DNA of 64,000 bases from assembly GCA_922989275.2 (NCBI GenBank), contig OV277867.1:9486001-9550000 (forward strand). Reading direction: 5' to 3'. The notes under the pieces are model-generated. The model was not told where the DNA came from. It made no database searches and worked only from the letters and a program-made list of their open reading frames with translations. A program made the position numbers and the translations under genes. The stretch comes from Gari tellinella (Eukaryota; Mollusca; Bivalvia; Cardiida; Psammobiidae). Position 1 is the stretch's first letter. The number at the start of each line of letters is the position of its first letter. This document shows, piece by piece, positions 36,401 to 48,400 of this stretch.

Positions 36401-39400
36401 GTTCGGCCATTTTGGGTTGTTGTTGTTATTTTCAAATTTTCTGAATGGATGGACTAAAACAAGAGCAGATGAGCTGACTTTTGGGAAATTCCTCCTAAGA
36501 AAATTATCAAAGATAAAAGTCCGTTTGGCACAAAGACGAAAATTCAGATTTCTTAGGTGTATTTTCAAGAAATTCCATGTCCGCCTAACGATAGCAGGAA
36601 AATCTGATATTTTGCCATTTTCCGGGCGTATTCCGTCTAAGTTCCAGGCGTATTCCGCTTAATATTTTCGTACGGGAGATCAGAGGGTTCCTGCAGGAGC
36701 CCTCTGATCAGGGACTTCACTGTTTGCGTAAGACAAGCGTACTCTAACAGGTACACATTTGGTAAAAGATGCATATATGCGTCACTAGGGCTCAATGAGT
36801 TAACCCATTTTCAAGGCAACACTCCGAGTCAAGGTGAAGGACATTGGGACCTGAAATGTGTGCCTTAATAGCTGCCTCAAGTTGAAACTGAAGGAAACGT
36901 TCACAAGACACTTAATGACAAGATACAAACTGCTTACTCTAGCCCTATAACCCATTATCAAGGTCAAAAGTCAAAGGTCAAGGTCTTGGAGATCTGTAAA
37001 TTGTGTATTGCACATCTACAATTCTTAATTAACAAGTTTGAATTTTGCATAAACCAAGATAAAAGTAAAACAAAACATTCCTAAAAGATTATTTAAACTT
37101 TAGTTTTATCTTGCTTTAAGAAACCACCAGTTTTCAACAGCATCTAACTTGGAACATTTATCTTGGCACTTTTGTGGAGTAGTAGATATATAGAGGCATG
37201 CTTAAGGACTCAGGGCTCCAGATAAGGGGGCAGTATTTCAACAAGAGCCACCATGGCCCTAAATCGCTCACCTGGTACACCATGTAAGACATGACCTATA
37301 GTGACCTAGATTACGACTAGACATGACCCACAATCAACCTTTAGAGTGTTATCAAGATTTTTCTATGATTTGACCTAGTTTCTGACCACACACAATCCAC
37401 ATTTGATTTTGACCTAGCTTTGATGTAGGCAAACATTCTGGCAATATTTCATTCAGATCTAATGAGATTTGTAGCCTCTAGAGGGTTAACAATGTTTTTC
37501 TTTGATTTGACCTAGTGACCTAAATTTTGATCCGACATGACCCATATTCAAACTTGACCTAGATATCAATAAGGCAAACATTCTGACCAAGTTTCATTAA
37601 AATCCAATGAGATTTGAAGCCTCTAGAGTGTTAAAAAGGTTTTTCTATGATTTGACCTAGTGACCTAGTTTTTGACCGGACATGACCCATATTCAAACTT
37701 GACCTAGATATAAATGAGACAAACATTTTGACTAAGTTTCATGAAAATAAGGTGAGATTTGTAGCCTATAGAGTGTAAACAAGGTTTTCCTATGATTTGA
37801 CCTAGTGACCTAGTTTTTGACTAGACATGACCCATATTCGAACTTGACCTAGATATAAATTAGGCAAACATTTTGACTAGGATGCATTTAATTCCAATGA
37901 GATTTGTAGCCTCTAGAGTGTTAACAAGGTATTTCTATGATTTGACCTAGTGACCTAGTTTTTGACCGAGCATGACCCATATTCAAACTTGACCTAGATT
38001 TCTTCAAGACAAACATTGTCATTAAGTTTCATGAAGATCGGATGAAATTTGTAGCCGCTAGAGTGTTAACGAACCAATTGTGAACGGACGGACAGACAGA
38101 CAGACGACGGACATCCAGCGATCCTAAAAGCTCACCTTGGCACTTCGTGCCAGGTGAGCTAAAAACTAAAAACTTTATTTCTGCTCGAAGAGACGATTCT
38201 AATGAGTAGTAACATCATAGGATTTGGTGCTGTATAAGTGAGAAAATATTGGATTTGTTCAGATAACTACCTCTTATCTGGAGCCCTGTTAAGGTACTTA
38301 TATAACATTAGAGGATTTAGCTAGGTTTCCTTTTTATCCCAATAATGCTTCATTTATAAGGACATCTGGGTAGGTGCTTAATAACAAATAATTTTCTACA
38401 GGGGCCATTGGCATAGAAACAGAAATGAGAATTAATTAACCCTTAAATCCATAGATACGCCTTTCTACGCATCTAATTTACTCCTTCATTAAAGAAAATA
38501 GTTCAATTTTATACAGTAAATACTGTTTATCATAAGAAATCTTTTCTAGATTCTAGATCCTAGCAGATGATAGATTAAAGCAGGCTGAAAGTAAAGCAGA
38601 ATGTGCCTTAATGCACATTTTACTTTTTGTTCATCCCGCTTTAAGTGGTTACCTGTCTTCAAAACTAGAAAGAACTGGAACAAGAGCCGCATGCGGCCCT
38701 AAATCGCTCACCTGGTATCCATGATTACGGTCATGTAAATCGACCAGTTATGATTAAGTTTTCACTTATTCACCTCCACCCACTGGTGGCCATGTTGTTT
38801 GAGCTAGGAAGATTATTTGAAGAAAACTGGCAAAGGGTAACCCATGAATCATTATTTGTGTAAAATAATTCTTAAATCAGACCAATAGTTTCAGAGAATT
38901 TTTTTTGAAAGTTTTTCTATACAGAAATATAAGGAAAACTTGTCCCACCCACTGGTGGCCATGTTTTTTAGATAACAAAATGATTTTAAGATATCTGGTA
39001 GAGGGTCATCAATTAACCACTTGTGTAAAATTATTTTGAATTTGAAACAGTGGTTTCAGAGAAGAAGATTTTTAAAGTTTTTACTATACAGTAACATGCC
39101 CCACCCACTGGCGGCCATGTTTTTTAAGATAACAAAATGATTTTAAGAAATCTGGTAGAGGATCATCAATTGACCATTTCTGCAAAATTATTTTTAATTT
39201 GAACCAGTAGTTTCAGAGAAGAAGATTTTGAAAGTTTTTACTATACAGTAACATAAAGAAAACTTGCCCCACCCACTTGCGGCCATGTTTTTTTAGATAA
39301 CAAAATGATTTTAAGAAATCTGGTAGGAGATCATCAATTGACCATTTGTATTAAATTATTTTTAATTTGAACCAGTAGTTTCAGAGAAGAAGATTTTTAA

Positions 39401-42400
39401 AGTTTTTACTATACAGTAACATAAGGAAATTTTGCCCCACCCACTGGCGGCCATGTTTTTTTAGATAACAAAATGATTTTAAGAAATCTGGTAGAAGATC
39501 ATCAATTGACCATTTGTATTAAATTATTATTAATTTGAACCAGTAGTTTCAGAGAAGAAGATTTTTAAAGTTTTTACTATACAGTAACATAAGGAAATTT
39601 TGCCCCACCTACTGGCGGCCATGTTTTTTTAGATATCAAAATAATTTTAAGAAATCTGGTAGAGGGTCACCCATGGATCATTTGCATAAAATTACTTTCA
39701 AATCGGACCACTTGTTTTTGACAAGAAGATTTTTTAAGTTTTCACTATATAGCCATATAAGGAAAATCTGCCCCACCCACTGGCGGCCATGTTTTTCAAG
39801 ATAGGAAAATTATTTTAAGAAATCTGATAGAGGGTCACCAATGGCACATTTGGGTAAAATTATTTTCAATTCGGACCAGTAGGTTTTGACAAGAAGATTT
39901 TTAAAGTTTTTTCAATTGGTTGCCATGGCAACCACAATTTCAATTGGATTACCTATATTTGAAGAAATCTGAGAGAGTACCCTACAAGGAACAATCCTAT
40001 GAAGTTTTGAAGAAATTGGCCCAGTGGTTTCCAAGAAGAAGATCTTTGAACAAAAAGTTTGACGACGGACGACGGACGACGGACGACTGACGACGGACGA
40101 CGACGGACACAGGGCGATCACAATAGCTCACCTTGGCACTTTGTGCCAGGTGAGCTAATAAAAGGGTAAAGGAATTTGATAATTTCTGATATGGCAAGGG
40201 TTGTGTCTCATTTGGCAGAATAGTTTTAGCCTTAAACTCCCATATAATTTGTCTTTTAATACTTTAACCAATTCCTCATAGAAATTGATCCTTCTAATGT
40301 TGCTATCATGCTATGTTAAAGCCACAAACAGTAAACCTTAACTGCATCCTGGTAGGCGGTGCATGCTTAATTAACCCTTTACCCCATAGCCTGTTTCTAG
40401 TTTTGAAAATAAGTAAATACTTAAAGCAGGTTGAAAGTAAAGCTGAATGTGCCTTAAGGCACATTCTGCTTTTACTTTCAGGCTGTTTTAAGCTACCTAC
40501 TGCTAGTATAAAGAAAATATTCCTTGTGATTCATATTCATAACTGCATAAATTGGAACTATTTTCTTCAGCAGAGGAATAATCTGAATGTGCTTAACCCT
40601 TTACCTGATAGCATTGTTTCTAGTATTGAAGATATTTGACTACTTAAAGCAGGTTGAAAGTAAAGCAGAATGTGCCCTAAGGCGCATTCTACTTTACTTT
40701 CAGCCTGCTTTAAGCTATTAACTGCTAGAATAAGGAAATAATTTAATATGACACATATTCATTACGGTATAATTTGGAACTATTTTCTGCAGCGGATGAA
40801 TAAAATGAATGTGCTAAAAGTCGCTTCTATGAGGGAAAGGGTTGAAGCAGGCTGAAAATAAAGCAGAAAGCTCCTTCTGCTTTACTTTTAGCCTGCTTTA
40901 AGCAACCACTTATCTCAAGGATACAAACTAAGCTAAAGGGGGGGGGGGGTGCTGTTAACCCTTTCCCCAATAGAAGCGCCTTTTAGCGCATTTTATTATT
41001 CCTACACTGAAGAGAATAGTTCCAATTAATACAGTCATGAAAACATACCATAAGAAATGTTTTCTTAATCCTAGCAGATAATAGCTTAAAGCAGGCTGAA
41101 AGTAAAGCAGAATGCGCCTGAAGGCGCATTCTGCTTTACTTTCAACCTGCTTTAAGTAGTCACCTATTTTCAAAGCTAGAAACAGGCTATGGGGTAAAGG
41201 GTTAAAACAGCCACAAGTCTTCAAAATGATGTCTAAACATGCACAAGGTCAGGTATGGTACAGAAGCATCATGAAGTTCTATTTACAGGACTCGTGTTAA
41301 TTAAGATAGAAGAGAAGTTTTGATCCTATTACTGTGAAAGCCTAGTCAGGTGTCACACACTATCAGCTGTCGCCCATGGAATTGACACACACACCCGTTA
41401 ATACTAACCCTTTACCACCGAATCTCTCAGTTACGACCACTGCAAAGAAGGCTTAATGACTGTATTAAAGACAGGTGACAGCTTAAAGCAAGGTGAACTA
41501 AAAAGAGAAAGCTCCTAAAGAAAATGATTGTGTAACTTTCACCTCACATTAATCAGTCATCTACCTCAAACACCTGATAATCAGCACAGTTTAGTGGTTG
41601 TAATAGAGAGGTTTTACTGTAGTTCTTGTTTTGAAGACAGGTGACCAATGTAGAAAATAATTCCAATTTATACAGTAATGAATATGAATCCTAACTGTAA
41701 GATATATTAAAAATTCTAAATTCTAGATGATGGTAACTGTAGCTTAACTTTTTCCTCCCTGAAACTTAAAATGGACAATCCCAGTTTCAATTTTAGTCTA
41801 GTCCATTTCTGACTTTTAAAGTTTATTTTTGTCAATGTTTTGCATTATGACAAACAGTGAAGACCCAGATCAGAGGGCTTAGTAAGGAGCCCTCTGATCT
41901 GGATTTTCACTGTTTGCATAGGACAAGTGCACTTTTCACATGTATACTGTTTGAAAAAGACACCTATATGTGGAACTAGGGTTCAAAGGGTTAAAGCAGG
42001 ATGAAAGTAAAGCAGAATGTGCCATAAGGCACATTCTGCTTTACTTCACCTTGCTTTAAGAAATCACATGTCTCCAAAACTTAAAGCAGACTTATAGGGG
42101 AATGGGTTTGCCAGCAACCTGTTATAAATTTAGGATTCAAGAAACCTTTCCTGTGACTCATTTATAAGGACATTGCAGACGTTTCTATGAGGAATTAACC
42201 CTTTCCCCCATAGAAGCGCCTTTTAGCGCATGTAATTTATTCCTCCGCTGAAGAAAGTAGTCCCAATTTAATCTGTTATGAATAAATATTATAGCGAATA
42301 TTTTATATATTCTAGCACATGGAAGCTTAAAGTTGGTTGAAAGTAAAGCAGAATGCACCTTAAGGCGCATTCTGCTTTACTTTCAACCTGCTTTAAGTGG

Positions 42401-45400
42401 TCATCTATCTTCAACACAAGAAATAGGCTATCAGGTAAAGAGTTAAGGTAAACTATATCAATGTCTTACCCAAAATACAACATTAATGTTTTTCAATATT
42501 CCGGATAGGAAATTAAAATTAAAATAATATTAATATATAAACTGCTCTTTTCTAATATTTCGACCTCTACGTGATTTTCTTTGAAAAAGGCCCTTAGAGG
42601 TCGAAATATTAGAAAAGAGCAGTTTATATATTAATATCAAAATACAACAGTTACATGTATTTGCAGTTTGGGTCCTGATTAGGATCCAAACTGTTTGACA
42701 CTAATTAACCTAACTCAAATGATGACTGAAGTTTAACCATTAGTTGCAATGTCAGAAATGAGTTCATATATCAATTGCAACTGTACATAGACCCAGATCA
42801 GAGTGCTTCTCAAGCAGCCCTATTATCAGGGCACAGAATTATACACTGACGGAATCGAAACCTCGCGCTATATCGTAAATCTCGTGCGGCGGATACGAGA
42901 CTCGCGAGACTTGATAAGAGACTGCCTATCGGTAGTCAATATGATAAATGTGTGTTTTCAAAGCAGTGTTCACGGGTTTATATTCCTGTGAATTGATAGG
43001 AATGTCCAGCAAGTCGTTTAAATCCTATAAAATGTCAATAACAAGAGCCCCATGGGGCATATGTCGCTCACCTGAGAATAGCTGTACATCAAAATGGAGA
43101 TAATGATTTAAGTCCAGGACGGGGTCATTTTTTACCCGAGGGGCATAATTTGAACAATCTTGATAGAGGACCTGTAGATGATGCTATGTTCCAAATATCT
43201 AAGATCAGGGTACGAGGGTTCTAGACAAGAAGATTTTTTTTAAGTTTCCATTGAAAAAATCTATTTTTAGCTCCTGTGACCTACATATGCAACAGACTGG
43301 AACCATTTGAACAACATAGATAAAGGACATCTAGAAGTAACACCATGCCGAATATCAAAGCTCTGGCTATATTAGCTTCAGAAAAGAAGACGTATGAAAA
43401 CTGTGACCCCCGGAGTGGGGCTAATTTTGACCCCAGGGGCATAATTTGTACAAACTTGATAGAGAACCTGTAGATGATATGCAATCGACCAGAACCATTT
43501 AAACCTTATTGGTATAGGACATCTAAAAGTGTCACCAAGCCAGATATCAAAGCTCTGGCCATATTAGTTTCAGGAGAAGACATTTGAAAATTTCACTATA
43601 TAACTCTATGTTAAACTGTGACCCCCTGGGCGGGGCCAATTTTGACCCCAGGGGCATAGTTTGTAGTTTGATAGAGGACCTGTAGATGATGCTATGTGAC
43701 AAATGTCTAAGATCTGGCCCTTGTAGTTTCAGACAAGAAGATTTTTTAAGATTTCCTTATTTTTTCACTTGGTTGCCATGGCAACCAGAGTTCTACATTG
43801 TTTTTAATTCTTTGAACAATTTTGAAAGAACTTGACCCAAGGAACATTCGTGTAAAGTTTGGTTGAAATCTTTTCAGCGGTATATGAGGAGATGTCATTT
43901 GAAGCAATTGTTAAAGACAACAATGACTGTATAAAGTGAAATATTTTCTTCTGTGGAAGAATAAATTAAAGACATAAAAGGAATATGTATGGGTTAATAG
44001 GTTAATAAATATCATTATTTACATTTTCTAAATATAAGTAACTATATGTAAATGAGTGGCAAATAGTTTGGATCCAGATTAGAAGCAGCATTATGTGGCA
44101 TCTGACCTGGATCCATACTGTTTATGGCCAAGAATTAATTGTGGACTGATAGACAGAAAGATAAACAAACAAACAAAACACAAACAAACAAACAGACAGA
44201 CCAAAAGTAATATGCCTCGAACTAAGTTGTGCTTGAGCATAAAATAGCAGACATCACTTTCATTTCTGTTATGTATCTCAGTGACCTGAGTTCAGAGCTA
44301 GCTATGGGTCAGTTATGCAATTGGAGACGGTCTCAGAGAGAAATGACTATTATTATGCTGAACTGTTGTCTGCTCCAAATGTTTGTATGTGAAATATGTA
44401 AAAAATAATAACTTATATTTTCTAAATATAAGAAAATATGTAAATGAGTGGCAAATAGTTTAGATCCAGATTAGATGCAGCATTATGTGGCATCTGACCT
44501 GGATCCAAACTGTTTGCAAAAATGTTGCATTTAGTATAAGGGTAGCTTCTTAGCCTGGAAGATACAATGCGTCTGTATAAAACGGATCATTAGAGAGTTT
44601 TTACTGTCAGACCTGCATCAAAAAGCACTGATATGGCCAGGGTTGAGTCAAATTTGATCCTAGGGTTTTGATTTTTTACAATTTTGAAAGTGATTTAGTA
44701 GAAGATACTATTCATGCAATATCTAAGGTGTGGGAACAGTGGTTTTTTACAAAAAACTTGTTTAAAGTTTTTCACTTTTTTTAATAAATTTCAATAAGTA
44801 GTCCACTTTAAAGTTTCATTTTAACAATTTCTGTAGAGAAGCATCCAAGGAACACCGTGAGCAAATTAGTTTTTTCCTCAGACTCGCGGTTTCAGAGGAG
44901 TTGTCGCTTGAAGTAAATTTGAACGGACGGACAGACGGACAGACGGACGGACGGACGGACGGACAGACGGACAGACGGACGACGGACGGCGGGCGATCAC
45001 AACAGCTCACCTTGAGCCTTCGGCTCAGGTGAGCTAAAAACACTCGAGTCGGTAAATTTCACGCCAGAAATGGCGGACAACAAGGCAAAAAGCGAAGATG
45101 TAGTCACATGACACATAATCTCGCAAAATTCAACCGCCGCGAGAGCTCAGATACTCGCCTATTCAACTTCGCTTAGTTGCTATTCCGTTTTGTATAATTC
45201 CGTGATCAGGGTCTGCACTGTTTGCCATAATCTGAATAAAGCCCTCAAGAGCCAGTGTAAATGAGAGAGTCTATTTAGGAATACAGCGGTGTTAGAGTTA
45301 ACCCTTTCCCACATAGCATATCTCTAGTATTGAATATAGGTGTCCACTTAAAGCAGGTTGAAAGTAAAGCAGAATGCTTTAAGCGCATTCTGCTTTACTT

Positions 45401-48400
45401 TCAGCCTGCTTTAAGCTATCATCTGCTAGAATATAGAAAATATTTTGTATTATACATATTTATAAATGTATAAATTGGAACTATTTTCTTCAGGGCAAGA
45501 ATAAACTGAATGCGCTAAAAGTCGCTTCTATGGGGGAAAGGGTTAAGAGCATTATACTCTTTTACGGTTAAATTTATCGAAGATTTTTACACCTTTAACG
45601 CCATATTGTCGTCTACTTCAAATATTGTTGTCTACAATTATGTTCTAAAAAAGTTGGATTTACGGTTGTATGACTGACAAACTTTCCAAACCAGTGTCAA
45701 ACAGTATGGATTCTGATCAGACGCCCCGTTCCGGGGCGTCTGATCAGGATCCAAATTGTTTGCAAAAGGGTCTATTGGCGTCATTAAAAGTGGAAAAGTT
45801 AATGAAGAAGATTTTGTTGGGAACTGTAGGTGGAAAAGATCCTTAACAAGTCAGCTTAAAACGCTATAAATAGACGCTGGATGCTATTTTCAGAGGTTAT
45901 ACTAATGCCCTATAGTGTCTAAACATTAAAATACTGAAATGAAGCATTGATGGTATTAAAACAGATTGCATCCATTCCATTACCCCATAGCCTATTTCTA
46001 GTTTTGAAGACATGTGACCACTAAAAGCAGGTTGAAAGTAAAGCAGAATGTGCCTTAAGGCACATTCTGCTTTACTTTCAGCCTGCTTTAAGCCACCAAC
46101 TGCTAGAACATAGAAAATATTTCCTAAGAAGCATATTCTTGACATATATAAATTGGAACTATTTACTTGAGTGGAGGAATAAATTAAAGGGGTAAAAAGC
46201 CGTGTTTATGTGGTAATGGGTTAAAGACAAGTGATCATGTAAAGTAGGTTGAAAGTTACTAAGAGCAGAATGCTCATCACGCCGCATTCTGCTTTACTTT
46301 CAGCCTGCGTTCAGCTGCCACTGCTGATAGGATATAGAAAATATTTAATGTTAACACGTTCATGACTAAACATGGGAAGTATTTTCATCAGTGGAGGAAT
46401 AAACTGAATGCTCTAAAAGGCACTTCTATTGGGGAAAGGGTTAAAGCACACACTTTTTGTCTCCCAATGGGTGTCGTAGAGTCAGAGAGCACATACTGTA
46501 TATCGAGACCGTGCCAAGGCGGGCTCCTATATTCACTTTGCTTTATGTTTGTCTTGCGTGTTGTTTTCTATTTAGTGTGTAGATGAAGGAATGAGATTGT
46601 GCGTGTGTGTGTGTGTTTGTTATGGTATGACTGTGTGTCTGTTCTGCTAAATGAGAGGTGGGTGTATTGTTTGTGTTGCGTTTCCTGCTTGAGTCTTTCG
46701 TATTTATTTGGTGCAAAACTATTGTAACTCCTTCACAATTGTGAAGGAGTTACAATAGTTTTGCACCAAGCCCTCGATATGAAAACAGCTGCAGTAAAGA
46801 CTCAGATCAGACAGCTCAGCTCATCTGGATCAACAATGTTTTTAACTACAATTTGGCTCCAGATAACGGGAGTATTTTGAAAACAAAAATCTTTATGTCT
46901 ACTCAAAACCCTATTGTATGGCTACTCATTAGAATTGTCTCAAAAGAGATGATTCTCTTTGAGACAATTCTAATGACTAGTCACACCATAAGGTTTGGTT
47001 GTAACATTAAGAAATTGCTAAAAATATACTGAGCGAAAAAAGTTTAGTGGAACATTAGGATGCAAGCCATGTCTACATGGTACTATCTATTACTCATATT
47101 GCATAATGATTTATAATAAATAACCGAACGTCACAGAACAGAGAGACTGTGCTTAAAACATTTGTGTATAGGAAGGTTACTCCCCTTGTATTGTAACTGC
47201 TTTACCAATCATAAACGAAATGTCTGTCATGGTTTTCTCTTGAAAGTTAGCAGTAATGTTGGAAAAGTTGTCAGAAATAAAAATCCAGAATTTTGGAGAA
47301 TCATTCTTTAGCACTGTGTATACAATTATCTGTTGAAAAAAGCCGAATTTTCAAATTACTTCCCTTTGCATTGAAAACAGATTAACCCTTTACCCCATAG
47401 CCTGTTTCTAGTATTGAAGATAGGTGATCACTTAAAGCAGGTTGAAAGTAAAGCAGAATGCGCCTTAAGGCGCATTCTGCTTAACTTTCAGCCTGCTTTA
47501 AGCTATAAAGTGCAAGAATATAGAAAATATTCACTATAATATATATTCATGACTGATTAAATTGGAACTATTTTCTTCAGCGGAGGAATAAGTCATATTT
47601 GCTAAAAGGCGCTTCTATGGGGGGAAAAGGGTTAAGAGGCGCATTAAACCCTATAGTGTCACTACTCGATAGAATCTTCTCCGCATTTAAACAGTAAAGA
47701 ATAACAACTCCCCAACTTTATAAAGTGTCACAATAGTGTGCTATCAAAGTCACCCAAGCTTAACTTAATCTTGTAGACAGAATAGCATTTCTGTAAGCCT
47801 ATTTCCAAGTTCAAGAGATCAAAAATTTAACCCTGATCCAATAGCATGCATTTGAAAGGCTTGGCAAATAGTCTGGAATTGGATAGGAACTAAAATAATG
47901 CTTTCTTGGGCCCATTTTAATCTGGATCAAGCTTGTTTGTAAAGGATATTAGAATTTAACCCATTACCTCTTAGCCTATATCTAGCTTTGAAAACAGGTG
48001 ACCACTTAAAGCAGGTTGAAAGTAAAGCAGAATGTGCCTTAAGGCACATTCTGCTTTACTTTCAGTCTGCTTTAAGCTACCATCTTCTAGGATATGGAAA
48101 ATATTTCTTCTGGTACATGTTCTTGGCTGTATAAACTTGAACTTTTTTCTTCAGTGGAAGAATAAATAAGAGGCGTAAAAAAGCGTTTTAAGGGGTAATG
48201 GGTTAAGTACAGTAAAACCTCTAACGACCACTAAATAACAATGCTACTTGATTTTATAAAAGACAGAAGATAGCTTAAAGCAAGTTCACAATAAAACAGA
48301 AAGCTCCTAAAAGAGCTTTCTGCTTTACTGTTACCATGCTTTAAGCTATCACCTGTCTTAAAAACTTAAAACTTAACGCAATGGGGCCCTACCGATATAC

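Larger units (their letters stand above)
32889..36677. mobile_element. Element P, 3.8-kb terminal-repeat element
   Basis: Left end CCTGTACGAAAAAGTACGCC and right end AATATTTTCGTACGGG are inverted. The inner blocks ACGCCTGGAACTTAG and GGAATACGCCCGGAA are repeated inverted at the other end. It contains 170-bp tandem repeats (33000-33500), one D, several A copies, a K copy and the candidate exons at 36355-36410 and 36065-36132. The target duplication is not resolved. Confidence 0.75.
32764..36799. mobile_element. Family B MITE split by element P
   Basis: The left arm, to AAACAGTGAAGTCCCTG at 32888, and the right part from GATCAGAGGGTTCC at 36679 rejoin to a normal B core. The right end is CTCAATGAGTTAA at 36803. 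Confidence 0.78.
42832..45204. mobile_element. Element J with nested H element, exact 7-bp duplication
   Basis: CACAGAATTATACACTGACG ... TTTTGTATAATTCCGTG with ATCAGGG at 42825-42831 and 45205-45211. It is inserted in a B/K core (CCCTGATCAGGG region). Confidence 0.9.

Noticed and set aside
44025..44520. A pair of real genes suggested by near-duplicate segments
   Set aside because: They are two worn copies of an E/F-type core inserted in the H element; no open frame.
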